Shown one piece after another: positions 53,403 to 61,988 of a stretch of DNA of 64,000 bases (positions are counted from its first letter, which is position 1; the number at the start of each line of letters is the position of its first letter). The DNA is from Bacillus pumilus (GTDB lineage Bacteria; Bacillota; Bacilli; Bacillales; Bacillaceae): positions 3,081,001 to 3,145,000 of the forward strand of contig NZ_CP101833.1 in NCBI RefSeq assembly GCF_024498355.1, read 5' to 3'. The notes under the pieces were generated by a model. It was not told the origin of the DNA. It was given only the letters and a program-made list of their open reading frames with translations, and made no database searches. A program made the position numbers and the translations under genes.

Positions 53403-55241
53403 TTAAAGTTTAACCTTAAATTTTGATAAGAGCCGGGTGAGATACGTTGAACTTTTTAAAGAAATGTTCCCTTTGGCCGTTTCGTATACTTCTACCTGAA
53501 AAGGTCTTAAGTTATACATATGATATAGTTTATCTGTTAATAAACTTTTTCTTAATCTAAAGTGTCGATCCTGAGAACAATAAAAAAAGTCATATGTTTT
53601 AAACCCTTCAAAGAAATGGTTCCATTTAATATTGAACTCTGTACTTGATGTCCTTTTAAGAAAAATTATTTCTCTTGTTATTCGATTTTTCAAATAGAAT
53701 GTACCTGTTTCTATTATTGGCTGTTCTGCTAATATAGAAATACCTTCATCATTCAAAATCAAGTGTTCTACTTTCACATCTATATTTTCAATAGATAGTT
53801 TTCCGTTATTAGTGAAAAAGAGATGAAAATTCGATTGATTAAAATTATTAAGGGTATTATTATACATTTGCTTAGAGATTCTAAATTTATCTTCTTTATC
53901 GTTTCTTTGAACAATAATGTAAATATCATATGTTGCAACTTGATTAAAATCTTCTAAAGAAAGTTCCGCGTTTAATTGACCAACATCATTTGTAAATGTA
54001 TCGATCACTGTTTTTTCAGTTAAATTATGTCTTGACTCAAAAGAAATAAATACTTTTGCGTCATTAAACGTTTTTGGTATGTCGATATCTTTAAATATGA
54101 TTTTTTCACCATCAACATCTATTTTATTTATTTGTATAAATTCTTCTTTTAGCACTTTAATTTCAAAGAGTTCATCTGGAATATTGAGACTTTCATTTTT
54201 AAAAAAGGGAAGGGCCCAATAATATTTACCATTCTCTTTTAATATGGTTCCTTTTTGATTACCAGCTAAATAATAGATTAATTCCTCATGAAGATCGTTC
54301 AAGATAAAGTAGATATATAGATTACAAGTAATTCCTAAATCATTTTCAAAAATATTATCAACTTTTTGTAAAATCGGTTTAATTTCTCTATAAAACACTT
54401 GCCTAAACTTTTTATCCCATACGATATTTTTAATCGGGAAGAACAAACGTTCAATATTTCTTTTAAGAAATTCATTTTCAAGTTCTTTATCACCATAATC
54501 CTCGAAATATCCCATTTGGTATTCAAGTGATTCTATCCGATCTTGAAAGTTTCGCAAATCACCATTTAATTGAGTTATCGACTTTTGAGTTGCTTCTTCT
54601 CCTCTTTTTCTCCAAAGATAGACAACATCCGTAATAATTGCTATTTTCTTCGCATATAAAAATGCCTTATGGACCATTGGACGATCTGCATATAGCATAC
54701 CTGGAGGCATAAAACATTGATGTTCAAAGATCAGTTCTCTCCGAAATATTTTATTCCAATAAAATCCATCATAAAAAATATCAGGATAATCTTTTGCTCT
54801 CTCGATTAATTTATTCTTTTGCCAAACTTCTCTTTCCTTTTTATAAATAATTTCTTTTTGAACGCCGTTTATTAAAATATTAGGCCTTCCGATCACAATA
54901 TCAGCCTCAGTTTTTTTTGCTTCTAAATATAATTTTTCATAGGCATCGAGAGGAAGAATGTCATCTGAATCCATGAGCGTGATGTATTCTCCTGTTGCAT
55001 ATTTTAATCCGTGATTACCTGCATTGGCGCCTCCACTATTTTTTTGATGGATTACCACCATATTTGAATACTTCTTTTCATATTCATCTAAAATTTCGGC
55101 ACTATTATCAGGACTTTCATCATTTACTGCGATAATTTGCAAATCAGATAATGATTGATTGACAAGTGAATCAAGGCACTCCTTCAAATAGTATTCTGTA
55201 TTATAAACCAATACAACCACGCTTAGTTTATACTGACTCAT
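53403..55241 (-). CDS. GT2 glycosyltransferase with C-terminal beta-rich region (wall polymer)
   Basis: 612 residues from ATG 55241 (GGTGA 8 nt upstream), overlapping the aminotransferase end by 14 nt. GT2 domain (about 1-230): LSVVVLVYNTEYYLKECLDS, AVNDESPDNSAEIL, metal-binding LMDSDDILP, and KIFRRELI. A helical middle, then about 250 residues of beta-rich sequence (FHLFFTNNGKLSIENIDVKV) resembling the non-catalytic domains of TagF/TarS-like wall enzymes. Likely adds a sugar to the polymer made by the TagF-like enzyme of this operon, perhaps the amino-dideoxysugar. A+T-rich compared with tagG. Confidence 0.8.
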   Translation of the reverse strand: MSQYKLSVVVLVYNTEYYLKECLDSLVNQSLSDLQIIAVNDESPDNSAEILDEYEKKYSNMVVIHQKNSGGANAGNHGLKYATGEYITLMDSDDILPLDAYEKLYLEAKKTEADIVIGRPNILINGVQKEIIYKKEREVWQKNKLIERAKDYPDIFYDGFYWNKIFRRELIFEHQCFMPPGMLYADRPMVHKAFLYAKKIAIITDVVYLWRKRGEEATQKSITQLNGDLRNFQDRIESLEYQMGYFEDYGDKELENEFLKRNIERLFFPIKNIVWDKKFRQVFYREIKPILQKVDNIFENDLGITCNLYIYFILNDLHEELIYYLAGNQKGTILKENGKYYWALPFFKNESLNIPDELFEIKVLKEEFIQINKIDVDGEKIIFKDIDIPKTFNDAKVFISFESRHNLTEKTVIDTFTNDVGQLNAELSLEDFNQVATYDIYIIVQRNDKEDKFRISKQMYNNTLNNFNQSNFHLFFTNNGKLSIENIDVKVEHLILNDEGISILAEQPIIETGTFYLKNRITREIIFLKRTSSTEFNIKWNHFFEGFKTYDFFYCSQDRHFRLRKSLLTDKLYHMYNLRPFQVEVYETAKGNISLKSSTYLTRLLSKFKVKL

Positions 55242-56406
55242 TCGATATTTCACCCACTTGATTCGTCATTCTTTTGTTGACTTGATTATGAAAATTCTCC
55301 AAAACAATTTTAATGATGGTACAAACTTGTTCAACTTCACTTAAAGATAGTTCTGAATACATTGGCAACGCTAATATTCGATTACTAACATATACTGCTA
55401 CTGGTGTTTCACTCGAATCAAACATATAACAGCCGAAGTCATTACAAAGAGGATAAAAATATTTTCTAGTAAACAAATTATATTCTTTCAATTCTTCATT
55501 TACATAATTTCTCATCTCTTTATTTTCTAATAAAATTGGAAAATATGAATAGTTGTGATGAACCTTCTCATCAATTGATACAACGTTAATTCCTGGTATC
55601 TCAGATAAATTTTTTTCATATTGATGATAAATTTCTTTTCTGGTTAATATGTCTTGATCAATTTCTTCTAAATTCACTAATCCCATAGCAGCTTGGAATT
55701 CATTCATTTTTGCGTTAATTCCTATATAATCAACTGATTCATTAGAAGTAATACCAAAATTTTTCAAAGCTTTCAATTGTTGAGTTAACCTTTTCTGTTT
55801 ATAACAAAGCACTCCACCTTCAATAGAATGAAAAACTTTAGTTGCATGCATACTAAACATAGATGCATAGCCAAATTCTGCAATAGATTTGCCATTTACC
55901 TTAATTCCAAAAGCATGCGCTGCATCATAGATAACAGGTATTCCATAATCCCTTGAAATTCGATCTAATTCATTCACATCACAAGGATTACCAAAAACAT
56001 GCACTGCTACTATTGCTTTTGTTTTTTCCGTAATGAGTTTTTCAATATGATTGACATTGATATTGAATGTATTTGGTTCAATGTCACAAAAAACTGGCTG
56101 AAAACCTGTATTTTTTATCGCATGAACTGTAGAAGCAAAAGTAAAAGGTGTTGTAATCACTTCCCCCTTTTCTTCTATCGTTTTCAAGGCAATTTCTAAT
56201 GCTAAGTGACCATTGGTGAAGAGTTCAATTTGGGATGAGCCTAGATATTCTCTAAGATTTGTTTTAAATTCTTCATGTAATGGTCCGTCATTTGTTAACC
56301 ATTTATTCTCCCAAATATTTTTTATCTTATCTATATACTCTTCAAATTTAGGAAGTTTTGGTTTTGTCACATGAATTGGTGTTGGAAATTTAAATTGTTT
56401 TGTCAT
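55228..56406 (-). CDS. DegT/DnrJ/EryC1-family sugar aminotransferase (VioA/WecE-like)
   Basis: 392 residues. PLP-dependent type: internal aldimine Lys190 in SMHATKVFHS, cofactor-contact Asp161 in VIYDAAHAFG, NGHLALEIAL for phosphate binding, and GGVLCYKQ. The N-terminus IHVTKPKLPKFEEYIDKIKN with WLTNDGPLH recalls enzymes that aminate dTDP-4-keto-6-deoxyglucose at C4 (VioA-type). The keto sugar would come from RmlA and RmlB encoded upstream. It abuts the ATP-grasp gene without a gap (TAA ATG). Product inferred: dTDP-4-amino-4,6-dideoxyhexose; C4 stereochemistry unknown. Confidence 0.82.
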   Translation of the reverse strand: MTKQFKFPTPIHVTKPKLPKFEEYIDKIKNIWENKWLTNDGPLHEEFKTNLREYLGSSQIELFTNGHLALEIALKTIEEKGEVITTPFTFASTVHAIKNTGFQPVFCDIEPNTFNINVNHIEKLITEKTKAIVAVHVFGNPCDVNELDRISRDYGIPVIYDAAHAFGIKVNGKSIAEFGYASMFSMHATKVFHSIEGGVLCYKQKRLTQQLKALKNFGITSNESVDYIGINAKMNEFQAAMGLVNLEEIDQDILTRKEIYHQYEKNLSEIPGINVVSIDEKVHHNYSYFPILLENKEMRNYVNEELKEYNLFTRKYFYPLCNDFGCYMFDSSETPVAVYVSNRILALPMYSELSLSEVEQVCTIIKIVLENFHNQVNKRMTNQVGEISNESV

Positions 56407-57687
56407 TTAATTTCTCCAATCAATTAATGCTTCAATCGAATCTACGTCAAAAACTGGAATGTCAATTGTTTTAATTTGGTCTCTTTCGCTAAAAGAATCA
56501 TCAATAAATATAGAAGGTATTTTATTATCTATATATTTTGATTTCATATCTTCTTTTTTCAGATGAATTACACGATCAAAAAGATTCTTGTGGATTCGAA
56601 GCTTTTCCAGAGTTTCTTTGATATCACTGATATGCTTTGTAATTAGTATGATTTCTTTATGATTATTAAGGCATTGATATAAAAATAGCATTAAATGTGG
56701 ATTAACCTTGTCTTTATACGTAATCGTATCATCAAAATCTACATACACCCTTTGATAAGAGTATTGAAGAGTGAATCGATTAATCAAAGCTCTATCTACT
56801 TCAAGATTCACACCGTTATCTTCTATTTTTATATCAAAATCCATTCGATCGTATAAACTCAGCAAAGGGAAATTAACACCTTTGTTACGATACAATGCCA
56901 TAGTTCCTGCTATACGCGGTGCCACTTCCAACAACTTGTAATGGCCATTCACATCTTCTTTAATTTGAAAGAACCAAGCTCCTCTAAATTGAAGATGTTT
57001 ATTAATTTCGTGCGCTATCTGTGTTGTTTGCTCATCCATTTGTAACGTGGCGGAGTTCACACTTATACCACTCTTAATACGTTTTCTTTCTCGTCTGCCA
57101 GTATATTTAAGTTCTCCATTTCTATTTGTAAAACAATCTATTGTATATTCTTTCCCTGGGAGATACTCAAGTATTAATAAGTCAGATTGATTATTTTTAT
57201 AGAACTCCAGCTCTTTTTTATCTCTCGCAAGAGCTACTCCTTTTGACCCTTGTCCAACATCTGGCTTTAAAAATACGGGGAATAGATCAACATCTTCTAC
57301 TTTTTCATACATTTTAGGAACAAAAGATTGCTTTTCAAAAAATTCATACGTTCTCTTTTTTGATCTTGAAATCTCACAAGTTAATTGATCTGATGTAATA
57401 ACTATGGCATGGAGCTGTTCTCGATTTTGTGCTAATTTTAATACTACACTATCATGTGCAGGGAAAATAAAATCAATTTTGTTTTCACTAATTATACGGT
57501 TCAATTGATCAATAAAGCCTTCGTCATGGATATTTGGCATACCCTCTATATAATTTTTATATACATACTTACCATGATCAGAGACGCTGGAAGCACCGAT
57601 CAATTCAAAGTCCTTTGAGTACTTAAGGGAATTGTGAATCTCCAAACCAATCTCTGAACCACATGGAAACACTAGAACTTTTTTCAT
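56407..57687 (-). CDS. ATP-grasp ligase fused to a HAD-like domain
   Basis: 426 residues from ATG 57687 (GGAGG 5 nt upstream). N-terminal pre-ATP-grasp Rossmann part (about 1-110), ATP-grasp domain (about 110-290) with FLKPDVGQGSKGVALA, LILEYLPGKEYTIDCF and a metal-site LLEVAPRIAGTMALY, as in carbamoyl-phosphate synthetase-like ligases. The C-terminal ~115 residues are HAD-type: motif I VYVDFDDTI, motif II ILITKH, a Lys in LKKEDMKSKY, motif IV IFIDDSFSERD. Ligase and phosphatase-like modules in one chain next to a sugar aminotransferase suggest that an acyl, amino acid or carboxy group is joined to the sugar amine; this is inference. I recognise no named family for the fusion. Confidence 0.75.
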   Translation of the reverse strand: MKKVLVFPCGSEIGLEIHNSLKYSKDFELIGASSVSDHGKYVYKNYIEGMPNIHDEGFIDQLNRIISENKIDFIFPAHDSVVLKLAQNREQLHAIVITSDQLTCEISRSKKRTYEFFEKQSFVPKMYEKVEDVDLFPVFLKPDVGQGSKGVALARDKKELEFYKNNQSDLLILEYLPGKEYTIDCFTNRNGELKYTGRRERKRIKSGISVNSATLQMDEQTTQIAHEINKHLQFRGAWFFQIKEDVNGHYKLLEVAPRIAGTMALYRNKGVNFPLLSLYDRMDFDIKIEDNGVNLEVDRALINRFTLQYSYQRVYVDFDDTITYKDKVNPHLMLFLYQCLNNHKEIILITKHISDIKETLEKLRIHKNLFDRVIHLKKEDMKSKYIDNKIPSIFIDDSFSERDQIKTIDIPVFDVDSIEALIDWRN

Positions 57688-57699
57688 TGTTACCTCCAA

Positions 57700-59721
57700 T
57701 TATTGTTTAAATACTGTTTCGATAACTAATTTTGCTGAATTTCCTGTTTCCAGGCTGCAATATTCTTGGAAAAATTCATTGTATTTTTCTTTATATTCTT
57801 CTTCCACATGATGAATATTTTTTAATGCATCAAACAACTGTTTTTGTTCCTGTAATACTGGGCCAGGTAATCCCTTGTACATATCTAAGTAAAAACCTCT
57901 TATCTCCTCTTTATAAAGTTTATAATCATAAGCATAGAACAAAATCGGTTTTTTACTATTTGCATATTCAAAAAACACAGATGAATAATCCGTGATTAAA
58001 ATATCACTGATTAAATACAACTCTTGAATATCATCGTATTTAGATAAATCAATGATTGAAGAATGTTTGCTTGGATTAAGCGCTAAATAATCTGAGATTA
58101 AATGATGCATTCTTAAGATTAATACATAATCATCACCAAATTCATCCTGGAACTGTTCTAAATCGAATTGTATTTCAAATGAATGGTTCCATGATCCATT
58201 TGATTCATTATCTCTCCATGTTGGAGCATACAATATAACTTGTTTTTCCTTAGGGATGTTCAACTTTCTTTTAATGGATTCGATTTTTTCTAACTTGTTA
58301 TTTTTATAGAAAATATCATTAGATGGATAGCCGTTTAACATTATCTCTTTTTCAAACTTAAAAGCCCGCTTAAAGATATCACTAGAGTATTTATTAGCTG
58401 CTAATAGATAATCCCAATTACGAGATTCCAAATAAAAATTTTCCCTAGCCAATTTTTCAGGACCATCTACTTCTATGTCATACCCTAATCTTTTTAGTGG
58501 GGTTCCGTGCCACGTCTGAATATACACATTACCTTCCCTTTTTCGATGTACAGGGAAAATAATATTGTTAACCCAATATTTTGAAAGCGCTAGGTATCGA
58601 TAATAATCTTCTTCTTCTCTATTTACTATGATTGGATTTCCTGGTAATTTTGATTCTCCTTGATAAGACCATACAAATTGATACTCTTCACCATATCCAT
58701 TTTCCAATAAGTATTCATAAATATATTTTGGATTTCCTGAGTAACTTTTTCCCAGGAAACTTTCAAAGAAAATCATCTTCTTATTTATTGGGTGATTCTC
58801 ACAAATGTTATTAAAAATTGTTTTGCCTCTAGCTATATTGTAGGTCTTAATATATTGTTCATTGTCAGTAAACCAGCATGCTAAACTCTCTTTCCCCATA
58901 GTTACATATATAATAAGCCTGAAGTTATCTTCATAATCATTATTAAATAGATATCTATCCTCTTCTTTTGAGAAATCAGTATAGCCTGTCATATCTACTA
59001 GTTCCTTATAACAGATTCGTTGCTTATCATCTCTTATTTGCAAAAAGAAATCCCATCTGCTATTGAGATCCAAATGTTGTTTTAACTTATCTATCATAAT
59101 AATTTTTTTAAAAATATATTTATTCTTTTCTTTCTGGAAATCTAAAGAGTAACCATATGACTTGTTATTATCTCTTCTTACTGCAATTAACTCTAGTTGT
59201 TTCACTGAATATTCATTTGAAAATTGAGTAACTTCTCCTTCAATATAAAAGTTTGAACCTACACTTTTTAAATTGTTTATATACTGAGTAAAAATATTTT
59301 TTTTATAATCAAAAGATAAATTTCCATTTTTCGTTTTAAAGCTTTTTAATTTTAAATTCAAATCCTCTGAATATGATGTGAACCCTTGATTTTTCAAGCT
59401 AAATACAGTTCTTTTTCGCAGATATCTACTATAAAATCGAAGGGTAATATACACATCCAAAGTGCCGTTACTATTAAGGTCTGCAATATCTTTAAGATTA
59501 AAAATAGATATGTTATTTTTTATCTTGCTCTTTAAAAATCTGCCACTCTCACGATCTTTCAAAATCACACTTTTATTAATTGGAATAAAGCCTAAATTAC
59601 TAACAAATAAATGGAGTTTTTCTTCTTTAACTTGAATTTCCACTTTATGTTTACTTATTATTGATTTTAATATTTTAGAAACTAATTTTTTAATTTTCAT
59701 TTTTAATCTTCGTAACCTCAT
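57700..59721 (-). CDS. CDP-glycerol glycerophosphotransferase (TagF/TagB-like) wall polymerase
   Basis: 673 residues; no good ribosome-binding site at 59721, and ATG 59700 is an alternative. The first ~300 residues are basic then beta-rich and poorly conserved. The C-terminal Glyphos_transf domain (about 310-670) has YIQTWHGTPLKRLGYDIEVD, LYAPTWRD, MHHLISDYL and LITDYSSVFFEYANSKKPI, the GT-B core including the catalytic His. Transfers glycerol-phosphate or another polyol phosphate from a CDP donor to the lipid-linked polymer at the membrane. First gene of a four-gene unit that ends with the GT2 gene. A+T-rich. Confidence 0.85.
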   Translation of the reverse strand: MRLRRLKMKIKKLVSKILKSIISKHKVEIQVKEEKLHLFVSNLGFIPINKSVILKDRESGRFLKSKIKNNISIFNLKDIADLNSNGTLDVYITLRFYSRYLRKRTVFSLKNQGFTSYSEDLNLKLKSFKTKNGNLSFDYKKNIFTQYINNLKSVGSNFYIEGEVTQFSNEYSVKQLELIAVRRDNNKSYGYSLDFQKEKNKYIFKKIIMIDKLKQHLDLNSRWDFFLQIRDDKQRICYKELVDMTGYTDFSKEEDRYLFNNDYEDNFRLIIYVTMGKESLACWFTDNEQYIKTYNIARGKTIFNNICENHPINKKMIFFESFLGKSYSGNPKYIYEYLLENGYGEEYQFVWSYQGESKLPGNPIIVNREEEDYYRYLALSKYWVNNIIFPVHRKREGNVYIQTWHGTPLKRLGYDIEVDGPEKLARENFYLESRNWDYLLAANKYSSDIFKRAFKFEKEIMLNGYPSNDIFYKNNKLEKIESIKRKLNIPKEKQVILYAPTWRDNESNGSWNHSFEIQFDLEQFQDEFGDDYVLILRMHHLISDYLALNPSKHSSIIDLSKYDDIQELYLISDILITDYSSVFFEYANSKKPILFYAYDYKLYKEEIRGFYLDMYKGLPGPVLQEQKQLFDALKNIHHVEEEYKEKYNEFFQEYCSLETGNSAKLVIETVFKQ

Positions 59722-59754
59722 CTCAACTACATTTTACACAATAGCAAAAAGTAA

Positions 59755-59788
59755 AAATTCCCCATTCATAGTGCTGAATAGGGCTTTT
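59755..59788 (-). terminator. Terminator of rmlAB
   Basis: Minus strand: CCCTATTCA, 6-nt loop, TGAATGGGG, then AATTTTT. It separates rmlAB from the downstream TagF-like unit. Confidence 0.75.
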
Positions 59789-59801
59789 TAGAATTAGAAT
59801 A

Positions 59802-60863
59802 TTACTTTATTTCTCCGTATGCTGTTTGATAGTAATTTTTATATTCATCATCTATAATATTTTTAAACCATGCAGAGTTATCTAAATACCAATCAATTGT
59901 TTTTATAATACCTGTTTCAAAATGATATTTCGGCTTCCATTGAAGTTCTTTTTCTATCTTTGTTGGATCAATTGCATAACGTCTATCATGACCTTTTCGA
60001 TCTCTAACAAAGGATATTAAGTCTTGTGTAATCTTGTGATCTACCTTCTCATTTAAATAAGTTATGATTTTTTTTACAAGGTCAATATTTGTTTTTTCGT
60101 TATGTCCACCAATATTATATATTTCTCCAAGTTGGCCATTTTGAATAACTAAGTCTACAGCGCTGCAGTGGTCTTCAACAAAAAGCCAATCTCTAACGTT
60201 CAATCCATCTCCATAAACAGGGATGCTCTTTTTTTCAATACAGTGATGAATAACAAGTGGTATCAATTTTTCTGGAAACTGAAATGGGCCATAGTTGTTA
60301 GAGCATCTTGTAATGTTCACAGGGAATTTATACGTATCAAAAAATGACTGCACTAATAAATCGCCCGAAGCTTTACTAGCTGAATACGGACTATGCGGGT
60401 CTAAAGGTGTTTCTTCTGTAAAATATCCTTCCTTGCTTAAGGAACCGTACACTTCATCGGTTGAAATCTGAATAAACTTTTTTCCCTCTTTATAAGAGTC
60501 GTCATCTTTTTGCCAAAATTCTTTAGCTGTATTCAAAAGATTCAATGTACCAAGCACATTGGTTTCCACAAATACTTTTGGGTTTTCGATACTCCTGTCT
60601 ACATGAGATTCAGCTGCAAAGTTCACTACATAATCAATTTCGTTATTTTCAAAAACTTCACTCAATAATTCAGAGTCCTTAATATCACCTTTAATAAATT
60701 GATAATTTTCAAAATGTTCATAACGAACTAAATTTTCAAGATTTCCTGCATAAGTTAGTTTGTCAAGATTTATAATTTTAATATCTTTATACTTGTCTAA
60801 CATATATGCTATAAAGTTAGAACCAATAAAACCTGCTCCACCTGTAACAAGGTAAGTTTTCAT
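59802..60863 (-). CDS. rmlB: dTDP-glucose 4,6-dehydratase RmlB
   Basis: 353 residues from ATG 60863 (AAGGAG 6 nt upstream; an ATG just before is possible). NAD site VTGGAGFIGSNFIAYML, dehydratase triad region ISTDEVYGSL, catalytic YSASKA, and NYGPFQFPEKLIPL. Converts dTDP-glucose to dTDP-4-keto-6-deoxyglucose in the cytoplasm. No rmlC or rmlD is next to it, so rhamnose is probably not the product here; the nearby aminotransferase can use its product. Confidence 0.94.
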   Translation of the reverse strand: MKTYLVTGGAGFIGSNFIAYMLDKYKDIKIINLDKLTYAGNLENLVRYEHFENYQFIKGDIKDSELLSEVFENNEIDYVVNFAAESHVDRSIENPKVFVETNVLGTLNLLNTAKEFWQKDDDSYKEGKKFIQISTDEVYGSLSKEGYFTEETPLDPHSPYSASKASGDLLVQSFFDTYKFPVNITRCSNNYGPFQFPEKLIPLVIHHCIEKKSIPVYGDGLNVRDWLFVEDHCSAVDLVIQNGQLGEIYNIGGHNEKTNIDLVKKIITYLNEKVDHKITQDLISFVRDRKGHDRRYAIDPTKIEKELQWKPKYHFETGIIKTIDWYLDNSAWFKNIIDDEYKNYYQTAYGEIK

Positions 60864-60883
60864 CATTCTCTCCTTCGTAACTT

Positions 60884-61768
60884 CTATTTAATAACGACTT
60901 CTTTATTTTCAGCTAGATCTAATAAGTATTTACCATATTCAGTTTTAGATAATGGTAGGGCTAAACGGGAAAGTTGTTCTTCATTTATATAGCCTTTGCG
61001 ATAAGCAATTTCCTCTAATGAAGCGACATACAGCCCCTGTCTATTTTGAACTGCTTCAATATAATTACTTGCCTCTAGTAAACTTTTATGTGTACCAGTG
61101 TCTAGCCAAGCCATTCCTCTACCCATGATTTCTACTTTCAATTCACCGCTTTGTAAATAAAAATCATTGATGGAACTAATCTCTACTTCGCCTCTTGCGG
61201 AGGGTTTAACATTTTTAGCAATTTCTATCACTTTATTATCGTAAAAGTAGAGACCAGGTACCGCATAGTTTGATTTGGGTTGGCTAGGTTTTTCTTCAAT
61301 GCCAAGAACATTACCGGTATGATCAAATTGCACAACACCGTAATCTTCTGGATTCTTTACATAATACCCAAATACAAGCGCACCTGTCGTCAGTTTTACT
61401 GCTTTGTTTAAGATTTCAGTCAAACCTTGTCCATAAAATATATTATCACCGAGCACAAGACACACATTATCTCGACCTATAAATTGTTCTCCAATAATAA
61501 AAGCATCTGCAAGTCCTTTAGGTTCTTTTTGCACCTCATAACTTATTTGTATTCCTAAGGTTTCTCCCGTCCCTAAAAGACGTTTAAATTGTTCTAAATC
61601 ACTTGGGGTAGTGATAATAAGTACTTCTTTAATCCCACTTAGCATTAGAACTGATAATGGATAATAAATCATTGGCTTGTCGTAAATCGGAACTAATTGT
61701 TTAGAGATACCCTTCGTAATAGGATAAAGCCGTGAGCCTGTACCACCAGCTAAAATTATTCCTTTCAA
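60884..61768 (-). CDS. rmlA: Glucose-1-phosphate thymidylyltransferase RmlA
   Basis: 294 residues from TTG 61768 (AGGAGG 6 nt upstream). [50 protein letters not shown] and GVVQFD match the short RmlA form. Makes dTDP-glucose from dTTP and glucose-1-phosphate. First gene of rmlAB, with a good promoter at 61849-61877. Confidence 0.94.
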   Translation of the reverse strand: MKGIILAGGTGSRLYPITKGISKQLVPIYDKPMIYYPLSVLMLSGIKEVLIITTPSDLEQFKRLLGTGETLGIQISYEVQKEPKGLADAFIIGEQFIGRDNVCLVLGDNIFYGQGLTEILNKAVKLTTGALVFGYYVKNPEDYGVVQFDHTGNVLGIEEKPSQPKSNYAVPGLYFYDNKVIEIAKNVKPSARGEVEISSINDFYLQSGELKVEIMGRGMAWLDTGTHKSLLEASNYIEAVQNRQGLYVASLEEIAYRKGYINEEQLSRLALPLSKTEYGKYLLDLAENKEVVIK

Positions 61769-61848
61769 GATGATCCTCCTATGAAAAAATACTTAGAAAA
61801 GCCTTAAATCCTGAGAAATTCACTATTTTTTATTTGAATATCAGTTTT

Positions 61849-61877
61849 ATAATAACATATACCTAATACAAAGTTAA
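61849..61877 (-). promoter_or_regulatory. Promoter of rmlAB
   Basis: Minus strand: TTAACT (4/6), 17-nt spacer, extended -10 TGTTATTAT (TATTAT 5/6), 80 nt before the TTG start. Confidence 0.75.
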
Positions 61878-61927
61878 TAGTTAATATTCGGGCTTAAATT
61901 ACAATTTTAAATAAACAAACCAAAAAA

Positions 61928-61982
61928 AGCACTATTAAGGGATTCGCTCTTAGGTTTGAGGATCCCTTAGTAATGCTTGTCA
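61928..61982 (-). terminator. Terminator of the second TagF-like gene
   Basis: Minus strand: GCATTACTAAGGGAT ... ATCCCTTAATAGTGC (one mismatch, one G-U), loop of about 18 nt, then TTTTTTT. Confidence 0.75.
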
Positions 61983-61988
61983 ATATTC

